Under the pieces are notes generated by a model. It was not told where the DNA came from. It made no database searches and saw only the letters and a program-made list of their open reading frames with translations. A DNA stretch of 33,558 nucleotides, taken from positions 1 to 33,558 of the forward strand of contig JAIPMN010064589.1 in assembly GCA_020650975.1 (NCBI GenBank), written 5' to 3'. Origin of the DNA: Apostichopus californicus (lineage: Eukaryota; Echinodermata; Holothuroidea; Aspidochirotida; Stichopodidae). Each line of letters opens with the position of its first letter. The stretch's first letter is position 1. The position numbers and the translations under genes are program-made. Below, piece by piece: positions 19,501 through 27,111 of the stretch.

Positions 19501-22168
19501 AACGGCCTCTGCATTTACAAGTGTTTATTGTATATTTCTCCAGCTTGCTCATCCTGGATTGACCGCCAAGAAGGTTCGAGTCACAGATGAGAGGGTTTGT
19601 CAACTCTATGATTTTTGTCTGAAAGATGAAGCTTCACGAATAGTGGAAGATATGAAAAAGGACGTAAGTGTGCATCATGCTAAGTTGTAAAGTAAAGTTA
19701 GTCTGTTTGGTATGACTAAATTCTAGAGTTACGTTTAACTGAATAGTCGAGGTTCGTACTTAGATTTGTCAATTCCGGAATTTCTGAGTAATCGTATTAT
19801 TCTCGTGCATTTAAATATAAAAATAAGAACGTAAGTTAAAAAGAATAAAATGATCTAAGTGAATGAATCAATTAATTACTGTATAAGTATACTATTGAAG
19901 AAGTGTGAAGAGACAGCTAAATAATTTTGTTAACGTATTGGCGACAAATTGACAATGTTGCAAGGGCATAGCACAATGGCAAGGGGTGGTTAACTGCGAA
20001 ATAGTACCATGAATCTGTACCAACAAAGGTTTACACGCTATAGAACGGATATACACTCGCATCATATTTCACTGTTATCGAGGTCTAGTATGTTGAATTG
20101 TTTTGTGACAAATTGATTTTATAACTGATGTTGTTCATAGCATTGTGGAACAGATGGCGTTCGGTATAGCCAATCGAACTGAAGTCACTGCAGAGAAAAT
20201 TGCTATAAAGTAAATATTGCTACAGCGAAGAATGGTTTGCTTCGAGGAGGACCCTTTTGGTAATAATATTCATGTTCCTTACATATTTCTGTTGATTTCT
20301 TCTGTTAATAAAATGTTTCTTATAGACCGATATAAACTAAAAAGACAATCTATATATAGGATCACAAACTTACTGTATTGTTTTGATGACTTTCAGGAAG
20401 AATTTGATAAACAAAAGCACTCACCGGAAGCAGTTTCGAGAAATGAACATGACATGGACAGTGACGTATGGTATACTGCATTCACCATCTGGGAAATATT
20501 TTATTCAGGTAGGTATTTTACATTTTACATTCAAAGAATTAGTTTAGGTCGACGAAGAGCCATTGGATAAATTCAGTTAAATATTTTAACCAAGGATGTT
20601 ACTTTGCAGATTGTGAGATTGCAAGATGCTACTTTTGCGACTGCATGGGTTGAAATCAGGTGGCATACACTTTCGTCCTTAATTATTTCATTTTGGTCTA
20701 AGCCTTGCGTCTGTGGCTGATAAAATCGACTTTGAAATGTCAAGGGACTGTGTTCTATACCAAAACAATTGTCAGAAAATAGTTAAAATCCTCAAACTTT
20801 GGTTTTTGTTTCAGGGGATCCAATTGTCATTGACAGTAAAGATATTAACGAAGCAGTGCAGAAGGATAACGCACCAAGTTTTCGTAAGCCACGTTTGTGT
20901 CCAGACAACCTGTGAGTATATAAAACCTACGATTTAATCAATTAAATTATGACTTAATTCACAAAATTAATATTTATGTGATGTTTAATATTAAAAACAC
21001 TGTAATAAGTCCAGATTGCGTTTATATCTCTCTCCTTCTATGTATATTATGATGCTAGGCAAAACTCAACGGAAAATCAAGAATTTTATGCCCTCAAATT
21101 ACATGTTTACAATGTGTTACGAATGTTTCAATGAATATGCCGTTGAATGTCATTCAAGTGTGCTCTGTAGTTTATACAAAAGTAAAAGTACATGGTTGGA
21201 TGAACTAGTAAAATTTATGACACAATAGATTGCATTTGGACATGTCATGATCAAATTAGCTTTGAAAGAGTATTCCAGAGATTTCGCATATTTTTAAGGT
21301 GAATACCTTAAAAACCAGAAGAGCTATAGAAACATAGTTAGCATTTAAATTATTCTTTTGTGTAAATCCATAACGTGTCAACCTTTGAAAACATACATCG
21401 TTACAATAATCAATAAGATCGTACGAGTTATTTTATAAATAGATCTACTGTTCAATCCTTAACTTTATTTCTGCACCGTGACAACAATGAAGACTTGGCA
21501 ACGCCAATTTCAACAATGGTCTGTATTCGAAAGCTGAAGTGATTAATACTGCATCAATGCAGTCATTTGTAATTATGTATACTTTTAATGATCTACAAAA
21601 TGACTTTGAGTGACGCAAACGCATATTTGTAAAACTTACTTTCTCTTTCAAATTTCTACAGGAGTCTAATCTTGCTTAACACATATTATTTTCTGTCATT
21701 TCTATTATCACGTGCATCAGATTTGAAACTTTATGCAAATGTTGGGAGATACAGGCTTCCTTGAGACCAAATTTTGCTGAGCTGCGAAAATGCTTTCAAA
21801 ATGCAGATGACACTTTTTTTGTAAGTATGATTGAAAGCATGTTTATATCAGAAAACGTAGAGGAAAAAGGTTTGCTCCACGATATGTAGAGCAAGTTACA
21901 TAATCGAACAATATTTCCGTTTAATTACTCTTTCACATTTTGTGAGGTGTCTTTTACATTTCATACTATACGCTTGTTGACGTGGAACAGAAAATGACGA
22001 ACACAAAGTTTCCCTGAATAAGTATATAAAATACAACAATGCTTACGTATTTTATCTTATTTCTTCAACACATTATAGGTGGGCTATATTCAAGAAATAC
22101 ATTCTGTATCCAGCGATGACGTGAATTCCGTGAACTCATACGAGTCCATGAAAGGCAATGTAATATAA
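7512..22168 (+). CDS. Gene A: four-Ig transmembrane receptor tyrosine pseudokinase (18 exons, 846 aa)
   Basis: Coding exons are 7512-7593, 7918-8199, 10030-10335, 10853-11152, 11900-12235, 12402-12512, 13856-13880, 14078-14133, 14290-14320, 15342-15400, 16722-16889, 17218-17325, 17830-17987, 19544-19663, 20397-20508, 20815-20911, 21721-21820 and 22079-22168. They total 2541 nt, exactly 847 codons including TAA, and every junction is in phase. Predicted order: signal peptide (1 to about 27), four Ig-like domains (28-121, 122-223, 224-323, 324-435), transmembrane helix (about 448-468), juxtamembrane segment (469-529), kinase-like domain (about 545-810) and a short tail. The domain order resembles the FGFR/VEGFR/PDGFR group of Ig-containing receptor tyrosine kinases, with no long kinase insert. 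All main catalytic residues are replaced, so it should be a pseudokinase. The role as a cell-surface receptor or co-receptor is inferred; ligand and orthology are unknown. An AATAAA is not seen close to the stop; the nearest poly(A)-like signal I see is ATTAAA at 22851. Confidence 0.87.
7918..8199 (+). CDS. Gene A exon 2: Ig-like domain 1
   Basis: This symmetrical phase 1-1 exon of 94 codons encodes residues 28-121. It shows the Ig core: Cys52, Trp64 (or Trp62) and the DGRYVC motif ending in Cys106. Two further cysteines, Cys37 before strand B and Cys117 after strand F, could form a second disulfide. NCT at 36 and NTT at 65 are N-glycosylation sequons. Acceptor attatag and donor GTAAGT are both good. 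Confidence 0.85.
8200..10029 (+). other. Gene A intron 2, hosting a ~146-bp tandem array
   Basis: This 1830-bp intron lies between the exons for Ig domains 1 and 2. About 1 kb of it (8758-9800) is the tandem array listed separately. The left part (8200-8757) is AT-rich and shows nothing I can name. The sequence from 9800 to 10029 is unique and ends in a T/G-rich tract and CAG acceptor. Confidence 0.8.
8758..9800. repeat. Tandem array, seven ~146-bp units plus a truncated end unit
   Basis: The recurring anchor (cgttgaggggctac or a close variant) has its GTT at 8768, 8915, 9062, 9207, 9352, 9497 and 9644, giving periods of 147, 147, 145, 145, 145 and 147. Each unit then runs through gacataataactctcagc, tacatcatcat, cttagtgttaccat and ttcggctattttcacatactgcttca. 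A final partial unit (about 9750-9800) lacks the GAGGGGC anchor. Short open frames across it are by-products of the repeat. Confidence 0.95.
10030..10335 (+). CDS. Gene A exon 3: Ig-like domain 2
   Basis: A symmetrical phase 1-1 exon of 102 codons, residues 122-223. The Ig core is Cys150 (SITCKAF), Trp163 (MKWTLNG) and Cys204 (FNCSIE). The RAKPAVPMKW stretch is typical of I/C2-type Ig domains. Sequons NYT (192), NGS (196) and NCS (203) cluster near strands E-F. Acceptor ttgaaacag and donor GTAAGT. Confidence 0.85.
10853..11152 (+). CDS. Gene A exon 4: divergent Ig-like domain 3
   Basis: A symmetrical phase 1-1 exon of 100 codons, residues 224-323. Cys252 (DIRCQPG) and Cys305 (WISCSLHAG) are suitably placed as the B-F pair. 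The usual core Trp between them in strand C is not evident; the only Trp is at 302, and there is an extra Cys at 291. Four N-glycosylation sequons (233, 262, 280, 285) are present. I infer Ig identity from phase, size, cysteine spacing and position rather than from a strong motif. Confidence 0.75.
11322..11369. repeat. Short inverted repeat in gene A intron 4
   Basis: ATCATTTCA at 11331-11339 faces TGAAATGAT at 11342-11350. A second pair, ATTTCCTAC upstream and GTAGGAAAT downstream, flanks it with a small bulge. The piece can fold into a hairpin. It is intronic and no function is evident. Confidence 0.7.
11900..12235 (+). CDS. Gene A exon 5: Ig-like domain 4, membrane-proximal
   Basis: A symmetrical phase 1-1 exon of 112 codons, residues 324-435. 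The Ig core is Cys353 (TIKCIAF), Trp366 (FKWTTGD) and Cys416 (VISCLFQ). An acidic loop rich in Asp (370-378) lies just after strand C and could bind cations or a basic ligand. Sequons occur at 336, 385 and 395. Acceptor ttattacag and donor GTGAGC are good. Confidence 0.84.
12402..12512 (+). CDS. Gene A exon 6: transmembrane helix; intron begins with GC
   Basis: Residues 436-472. A linker with ETILEES is followed by about 21 uninterrupted hydrophobic residues (448-468) and a stop-transfer RRK. No GT donor keeps the downstream frame open. The exon instead ends ACAG followed by GCGAGT, the consensus of GC-AG introns. It leaves phase 1, and this phase makes the next four exons open. If the donor is skipped, translation continues as GE and stops at TAG (12518-12520). 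Confidence 0.82.
12513..13855 (+). other. Gene A intron 6, probable GC-AG intron
   Basis: The intron runs from GCGAGT to ctgcttttcag, 1343 bp. I see no coding segment or named repeat in it. AT-rich sequence dominates, and its last 120 bases hold several attaat-type runs. Confidence 0.6.
13856..13880 (+). CDS. Gene A exon 7: 25-nt microexon
   Basis: The microexon lies between a strong acceptor (ctgcttttcag) and a perfect donor (GAAG/GTAAGT). It takes phase 1 to phase 2 and adds GLLPLQQG plus two bases of an Arg codon. If it were skipped, exon 8 would be read in a frame that makes exon 9 begin with a TGA a few codons in. Confidence 0.7.
14078..14133 (+). CDS. Gene A exon 8: 56-nt juxtamembrane exon with YVNK
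   Basis: Entered in phase 2, it reads RYVNKQSYVRQDRGTGTVP and leaves phase 1. Tyr482 sits in YVNK, which fits the pYxN consensus for Grb2-type SH2 domains. An alternative frame also stays open (containing MYDKIEEPG), but it leads to a stop in the following exon. Confidence 0.7.
14290..14320 (+). CDS. Gene A exon 9: 31-nt microexon
   Basis: The acceptor is cttttggtctag and the donor GAG/GTAAGC. Phase 1 to phase 2, adding GVAMIDRRPP plus a split Ser codon. A short basic, proline-containing stretch suits a juxtamembrane linker. Confidence 0.68.
15342..15400 (+). CDS. Gene A exon 10: juxtamembrane exon with paired tyrosines
   Basis: Phase 2 to phase 1, residues about 510-529, reading IKLPEKPHQTVSDYAEYND. 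The two tyrosines in an acidic setting (DYAEYND) are plausible phosphorylation sites in the region before a receptor kinase domain. Acceptor tttacctacag and donor GTAAAT. Confidence 0.75.
15401..16721 (+). other. Gene A intron 10, no additional gene seen
   Basis: About 1.3 kb between juxtamembrane and kinase exons. It contains C-rich runs around 15700-15740 and 16060-16095 and a short palindromic stretch near 15878-15900 (CCCCATAT facing ATATGGGAG). No coding segment is apparent. Confidence 0.6.
16722..16889 (+). CDS. Gene A exon 11: kinase N-lobe with degraded nucleotide loop
   Basis: Symmetrical phase 1-1, residues 530-585. The segment LSEGIIFQRWMGTV (556-569) aligns to the receptor-kinase glycine loop LGEGxFGxVxxG. 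It keeps one core glycine (559) and the later Gly567 but lacks the others. KKYISISI (576-583) aligns to beta-3 KxVAVK, placing Ser582 where the ATP-anchoring Lys should be. Alignment to the family is by eye. Confidence 0.8.
17218..17325 (+). CDS. Gene A exon 12: kinase-like helix C to beta-4
   Basis: Symmetrical phase 1-1, residues 586-621. DEARYNWEMLAKKILEL resembles helix C, and HHIAKCEGLCFDG resembles the receptor-kinase HxNIxxLLGxCxxxG stretch. The helix-C Glu aligns at or next to Glu593, so whether it is conserved cannot be settled by eye. Confidence 0.8.
17830..17987 (+). CDS. Gene A exon 13: kinase-like hinge and helix E
   Basis: Phase 1 to phase 0, residues 622-674. AKLLVLQAFSPTEDLYSYI matches the beta-5/hinge/helix-D segment (LLVVTEY...GDLxxxL). 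CLNLACQVLLGMEFLVSHG matches helix E of receptor tyrosine kinases (xxQVAxGMEYLxSxx). The stretch between them is short, so there is no VEGFR/PDGFR-sized kinase insert. Confidence 0.83.
17988..19543 (+). other. Gene A intron 13, with a ~95-bp tandem repeat
   Basis: A 1556-bp AT-rich intron between helix E and the catalytic-loop exon. A tandem repeat lies at 18887-19105 (listed separately). The rest has A/T runs and no coding segment I can support. Confidence 0.7.
18887..19105. repeat. Tandem repeat, period ~95 bp, in gene A intron 13
   Basis: The block ttcggtat...gggtcgaaggat...tatagaatcc occurs starting near 18916 and again near 19012, 96 bp apart. GAACACTTCAACATACAGATACTA occurs near 18890 and 19079. 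About 2.3 diverged units are present. Confidence 0.85.
19544..19663 (+). CDS. Gene A exon 14: inactivated catalytic loop and DFG motif
   Basis: Phase 0-0, residues 675-714. LAHPGLTAKKVRV aligns residue for residue with the receptor-kinase loop IHRDLAARNVLV. HRD has become HPG (677-679), removing the catalytic Asp, and the metal-binding Asn is Lys684. LYDFCLKDEAS aligns with CDFGLARD, with the DFG Gly replaced by Cys699. The start of the activation loop follows and contains no Tyr. Acceptor atttctccag and donor GAC/GTAAGT. Confidence 0.86.
20397..20508 (+). CDS. Gene A exon 15: kinase-like APE region and helix F
   Basis: Phase 0 to phase 1, residues 715-751. HSPEAV stands for the APE motif with Ala changed to Ser. 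SDVW (736-739) and IWEIFYS (745-751) are the strongly conserved helix-F signature of receptor tyrosine kinases, so the C-lobe fold is kept although catalysis is lost. Confidence 0.86.
20815..20911 (+). CDS. Gene A exon 16: kinase-like helix F to helix G
   Basis: Phase 1 to phase 2, residues about 752-783. GDPIV matches the G(S/D)PYP turn after helix F. SKDINEAVQKDNAPSFRKP matches the receptor-kinase segment xxELxxxLKxGxRMxKP, with the usual Gly-Tyr/His-Arg of that segment changed. CPDN precedes the final helix. Donor CT/GTGAGT. Confidence 0.82.
21721..21820 (+). CDS. Gene A exon 17: kinase-like helices H-I
   Basis: Phase 2 to phase 0, residues 784-817. LFETLCKCWEIQASLRPNF matches the terminal kinase signature LxxLMxxCWxxxPxxRPxF. 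The structural Cys-Trp and Arg-Pro are intact. The following AELRKCFQNADDTFF continues helix I. Confidence 0.86.
22079..22168 (+). CDS. Gene A exon 18: C-terminal tail with YESM, stop codon
   Basis: Phase 0, residues 818-846, ending in TAA at 22166-22168. The tail is Ser/Asp-rich (HSVSSDDVNSVNS) and carries Tyr838 in YESM, which fits the YxxM consensus for the SH2 domains of the PI3-kinase regulatory subunit. Tyr820 is a second candidate site. The acceptor is ttcttcaacacattatag. Confidence 0.8.
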   Translation: MGYIQEIHSVSSDDVNSVNSYESMKGNVI

Positions 22169-23112
22169 CGATTCAGATGGAAAAATAGATACATATCACC
22201 GTCAAGATCGAATGACTTTATATTATTTCTACAATGAACACCGAAGGCGCAGGGATCCGATATTTCGACAAACAATTTAGATGTAACCTCACATTTGTGC
22301 GAATATTAGCGTATTTCCTACCTACAACCAAAGAAAAAAGTTCTGAATTGTATTCGCCTCTATAGGCCTACAACGACAAATGATTTAGTATGCCTATTAG
22401 TGCAACCAGTAAAGCAACAGTTGCTGACTTTTCGAAAAGCGAACATCACGTACCAAACCAGGAACCAATGGGGCTTTAAAGTAATCTTGTCACACCGTAG
22501 ATATATCGTTTTACAGATATGTAATATTATTTTGAAGAGTTGTTGCCTTTGTGCGGCAATCATTGATGATAAGTTTTCATGTTTGTTGGATATTATAACT
22601 GATTTAGATCTTCCACATGAACATGCTCCGGGATTAGAGTAATCGGTTTTCCAGAAGATTATTATTTGTTGTAAGGCGGTTTTATGCACTTTCTTAGTTT
22701 AGTGACAGAATGAAATACAAGTGTTGTCAAATTATACACACTCTGATTCTAATGAGCCATTTAAATCCTTAAGTGTGTCTCATATACTTGATGAGGAATA
22801 ACGATTTCCATTGCTGTAAACTATTTCATCCGTCTCTTTGACTCTTTGCAATTAAATATGTACTAACACACCCGCCCGCATTCGAACACGTGCGTGCTCA
22901 TACCATACACTCATATATAGTCACAACGTGTGTATTTTGTGCTCATAGACATTTTATTCGACGTAAAAGGGTCGCTGTCTCGATCATGTGTATCGAATTT
23001 AAAGCAAACCTAACGCCCAGTGTATAACCAACAGCTTGATTTATACTTAACAAGGTTGAAATCATTTACACAATGGAGTTTGCACAGCATAAATATAATA
23101 ATACATATATTA

Positions 23113-23321
23113 TATGGACTTTGATCTTACTTTCAAAAAACCCGTACGCGCAGGGTACATCGGTATGTCGTGAATCCTACAGTATGGACTTTGATCTTTC
23201 AAAAAACCCGTACGCGCAGGGTACATCGGTATGTCGTGAATCCTACAGTATGGACTTTGATCTTTCAAAAAACCCGTACGCGCAGGGTACAGCGGTACTG
23301 TATGTTGTGAATCCTACAGTA
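23113..23321. repeat. Three-copy tandem repeat, 66-70 bp, CpG-rich
   Basis: The unit begins TATGGACTTTGATCTT at 23113, 23183 and 23249 and continues through AAAAAACCCGTACGCGCAGGG to GTGAATCCTACAG. The first unit has a 4-bp insertion, and the third has a small insertion after its GGTAC. The unit is open in one frame (repeating DLSKNPYAQGT), but this is probably incidental. Confidence 0.92.
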
Positions 23322-24911
23322 GTCTACTTTTCATTCATGCAGTACTTGCGAAGTGTCGACTTGCGAAGTGTCGAACGTCAAGTTGTGACAGAAAACTAGG
23401 TAAGATTGACACGATGTTTATAACATTTCCAGTGAATTAGCTTGCAATTCGGTTTTGTTTCTATTTACGCGTGTAGCAATGTAGAGTGTCTTATAGGCTA
23501 ACTCCGTGAATGATTAGCAACATTTCTTTACGACAATTCCATATGTACAGTATGTATTATAGTTACTTCGACATTAACGAGCATTCGGTTCTTTCGTCCA
23601 TACCCACTTTCCGCTCCCAACCACAGCTGATATTAAAACATTGTCCGGAAATGTTGGCATCAGCCGAATGTTCAAACGTCTTCAGTGGTAACCAGCATTA
23701 ATATTTTTTTTTAATATCAAATTTTATTACACACATATGAAATGGAATAAAATGGTGATTCATTGTAAATTTATACGTTAATGTTATGTGCTTAATAAAT
23801 ATGCCGTACTTTTTATACGTTTGTATTTTACAAATAGTTGTACATGTAAATCCGAAGGTAGTCTACAGAAATTTTCGCTGACAAAATGGTAGAAACATTT
23901 AACATATTGATATGGTAAATTTTTGTTACTAACAATCACTGCGAATTTTTGACACAAAATCCCCATTATCAATTTCCAAAATCTGTGTTTTGATATGCAT
24001 TTCCCCTTGATAAAAAGTGTCTCCTTTGATCTTTGAGAAAATTCTCCAAAACGATTAAGCTGAACAAAAAAAAACTTTAGTGGGGAGGGCATGAAACTTT
24101 ATGGAAGGGACAGAAGGGAATCGGGTATTTTGTTACAGGAGTGCTGCGCGGGGATCATTGAAGCATTTACAAATGTAACGGGATTCTGGGGATAGCGACA
24201 CTTTTTACGGTCGACTAGATATTTTGGACGTTCGTCAAAAAGGTTCTGAAGAAATAATTACCAATATTTGTTGAAAGAACTTCAAAATTGACTCAGTATT
24301 GCAAATAACAAGATCATTTTGTATAACAAATGGCGTTAATCATATCAAATTTGTGAATTGTTTGGAGTAAAACATGGTTGAAGAGCACAAAACGTTGCAT
24401 ATGACATCTAAAGCACAATGTCCCCTCAAAGATATCGTTCTTTTGTGGGGATTTTCGTTGATTTGCCATGCAACATCATTAGGCAGTCAAAGCAGGTACC
24501 CTTTTTCTTGCTATTCATAGACAAATCCTTGAAAGTGTAAGGAGAATTATATCTTTCCGTGTATATTTAATCCCTCGTATTAAGGTTTTAACTCATTCCT
24601 ATACACGTAGGGTATTGGGGATGAGACACTGTTCTATATATATTTTTTTTCAAAAGGGGCGTTAAACTTAAAGCACAACTCACACCCTCTGAGGTACTGA
24701 ACTGAAACTTGCTGGAGTTTTCTGACTTAATAGAGGTACCACAGGGTGACACAATAACAAATGAAACGAATATGACTAAATGGCGGCAACCCTAAAACCC
24801 ATGTGTGATATCACACTATGCTAGTTTGCAGCGCATTATCTAATGTAAAAAACCAACGGTCGCGTGATCAAAGAAGGTGAAAGGTCAAACTTAAATTTCT
24901 TGGAATGGGTT

Positions 24912-25175
24912 GTAGAGCCTGCGTGACTAATAACGTCATGAGTTAAACATGTCAATAGGAAACATCATTGTAACCATTACACCAATACCAAAGTAATAAT
25001 AAGGCAAAATACTTGAAACACGTAAAAAAGGAAATTTGTGCGAAAAAGCGTTTGTAGACTGCTTCTTAACCACTAGGCCGATAAGCTTTAGACTTGCTGG
25101 GTATAAGTGCCTGGGCATGGGACGTAGCGCCTGTGTGACTAATGACGTCATATAGTTCAAATGTCAATATAATGC
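24912..25175. repeat. Diverged direct repeat with TGACGTCA core, spacing ~212 bp
   Basis: The stretch GTAG(A/C)GCCTG(C/T)GTGACTAAT(A/G)ACGTCAT occurs at 24912 and 25124, each followed by a related ATGTCAATA segment. The second copy contains the palindromic CRE-type octamer TGACGTCA near 25144. It looks like part of a dispersed repeat. Confidence 0.75.
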
Positions 25176-25387
25176 AATACAATTGTTCAAATCCAGTGGA
25201 AAAGTTCCAGTTTTGAATCGCATCTTGCGACTCACAGTTTGTTAGGTACTCATGACCGTTAATACTTTGGCCCTCTTAGTTGGCCTGAAAGGTTTGTCAA
25301 GTTATTTGTTGGTCTTTCACAAGACTACTGCATGAATCTTTTTTCAGTTTCTGTTTAATAACAGCATATTCACTCTTAGTAAAGAAC

Positions 25388-25556
25388 CTGTAATTTTACA
25401 GTGAAAGGTACTGGCAACAAGTTTCACACATATTTTATGTGATTATTAGTAAGGCTGTAAAACTTACATTTAATAAGTAATTTAACAGACTGACCAAAAA
25501 TTGCATAAAGTATTGTATGAAACTTGTTGCCAGTACTTTTTCTTGTAGAATTACAG
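25388..25556. mobile_element. Small TIR element (MITE-like, ~169 bp)
   Basis: Inverted ends of about 39 bp: CTGTAATTTTACAG...GGTACTGGCAACAAGTTTCA at 25388-25426, and its near complement at 25518-25556 (TGAAACTTGTTGCCAGTAC...TTACAG). The interior of about 90 bp is AT-rich and non-coding. No clear target-site duplication is visible, so the exact ends and superfamily are uncertain. Confidence 0.75.
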
Positions 25557-27044
25557 AGAGTTTTTACAGTGCACTGTGGTCCACGTTGTACCTACGTGCA
25601 TACATTTTGAAATGGGTTCTGAAAGTCCTTGGATTGTTTACTTTGATTTTTTGTTTCGTTGGTGATCCCAATCTGCACCTCGATCGTCTTAGGCGACCCT
25701 CCAGTGGCGAACGTTGTGCCCTGGGGAGGGGTATATGGGGAACAGGTTTGCCACTCAATTTTGAAAATGCCGTCAATAAATGAAACATTTCAACGTCCTC
25801 AATGTGTGCGCAGTCTGGCAACCATTTTGCAGATCGCGGGAGTGACTAACATGATAATAGATTATTACTCACCCACTATGTAAACTTTCAGTTCTACCTT
25901 GCATGAACGTACGTGTTATCGCCATCATTATGTCATGTACTCTCAGCAAGTCTGTCTCTTCGTAAACATTACGGTTCAAAGTCGAGGGATGATACAGTTG
26001 ATCATTAGCCAAAGTTCAAGTTCATGTATCAATCAAACATGTTTGTTTATTCCAAAAACAAAATGCAATTTGTATAGTATTTAAATATTTTCCAAACAAA
26101 TAATGTCAAAATGTACATTAGAGCCTAGATTTTCAAATCATTTTTGTTATACACGAAACCCCTTCACGCCCCCTTCCCCCCCCCCCCAGACTTAAGAATT
26201 ATCCTGAACAACCCCAGTCAAACCATGGGTCGGGCTGAAATCTGAAGTGTTTTGTTTTTATATGCCTGAGTCTGACTGACTGTTTGGTAAATAATTAAGA
26301 ATAACTTTAGGCTTAAAATAAATTGCAATATGTTGTAGATTAGTCTGATAGAAAACACTGTAAGCAGGGATATTTCAATACCACTTTTAATTTTCGAGAA
26401 ATGCTCCACTAAACATCTGATAATTATGAAAGTGGCCGGACTACTTATCGTAATGCACAGATAATTACGTACTTTCTTCAGATGCAATAAAAAAGACCAA
26501 CAGGAACACAAAGGTCTAAGTCTTTCATGGCCTCAGATAACATGCTTACAATGCATTATCAATTCAACAAGGACAAATATTGTCAAATGTCATCCAATTT
26601 CATCCAGGGTGCTCTGTCGTTTATAGGAAGTTAAATGACGGTTGGGTATACCTTCAATACGAATAAGTTGATACTGTCCCGATGTATGTTTGTTCATACA
26701 AAAACGAATGGTTACATTGCGTAATTGTATATTGGCAAGGGTTAAATAAAGAGTGTCAAGCCATTATACTAACCGCCGAATACAATCTATTCATAGTACC
26801 ATTAAAAGTGCGTCCAACTGTTATTCAACGGCAAATAGTGAATGTCAAGTTACGTTATAACGGTACTTTTACGTCCATAATGACTGTTATTTTACAGAAT
26901 TGTCTGTTAAATTACGAAGGTGAGGTAGTTTTATGTCTTTTGTCTCAGAGCATAAAACAATAAGATGGTCCAATTCACCCACCTCATCCCAATTTTAACA
27001 ATATATACTACTATTTCGATTCTTCTTGTTTTTTTAAGGCAGAA

Positions 27045-27111
27045 ATGAAGAACCCTACGTGCATGAACTTTCAATTGCTTGTGACAGTCATTATCATTGC
27101 CGAAGTACAAG
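27045..27111 (+). CDS. Gene B exon 1: start codon and signal peptide
   Basis: Reads MKNPTCMNFQ then LLVTVIIIAEVQ, a short n-region and a strong hydrophobic core. It leaves phase 1 at CAAG/GTATTT. A pyrimidine-rich acceptor (gtttttttaaggcag) ends at 27042, two bases before the ATG, so an upstream untranslated exon is possible. Confidence 0.7.

Larger units (their letters stand above)
22169..27044. other. Intergenic region between genes A and B
   Basis: Nearly 4.9 kb with no gene I can support. It contains a 66-70 bp tandem repeat (23113-23321), a diverged direct repeat (24912 and 25124), a TIR element (25388-25556), a poly-C tract near 26170-26187, and poly(A)-signal-like ATTAAA at 22851 and AATAAA at 23746 and 23794. 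The open frames here are short, overlap repeats or antisense copies, and lack recognisable domains. Confidence 0.6.

Noticed and set aside
25517-25883. Overlapping open frames on both strands near the TIR element
   Set aside because: One begins inside the inverted repeat, the others are mutual antisense shadows, and none has a recognisable domain.
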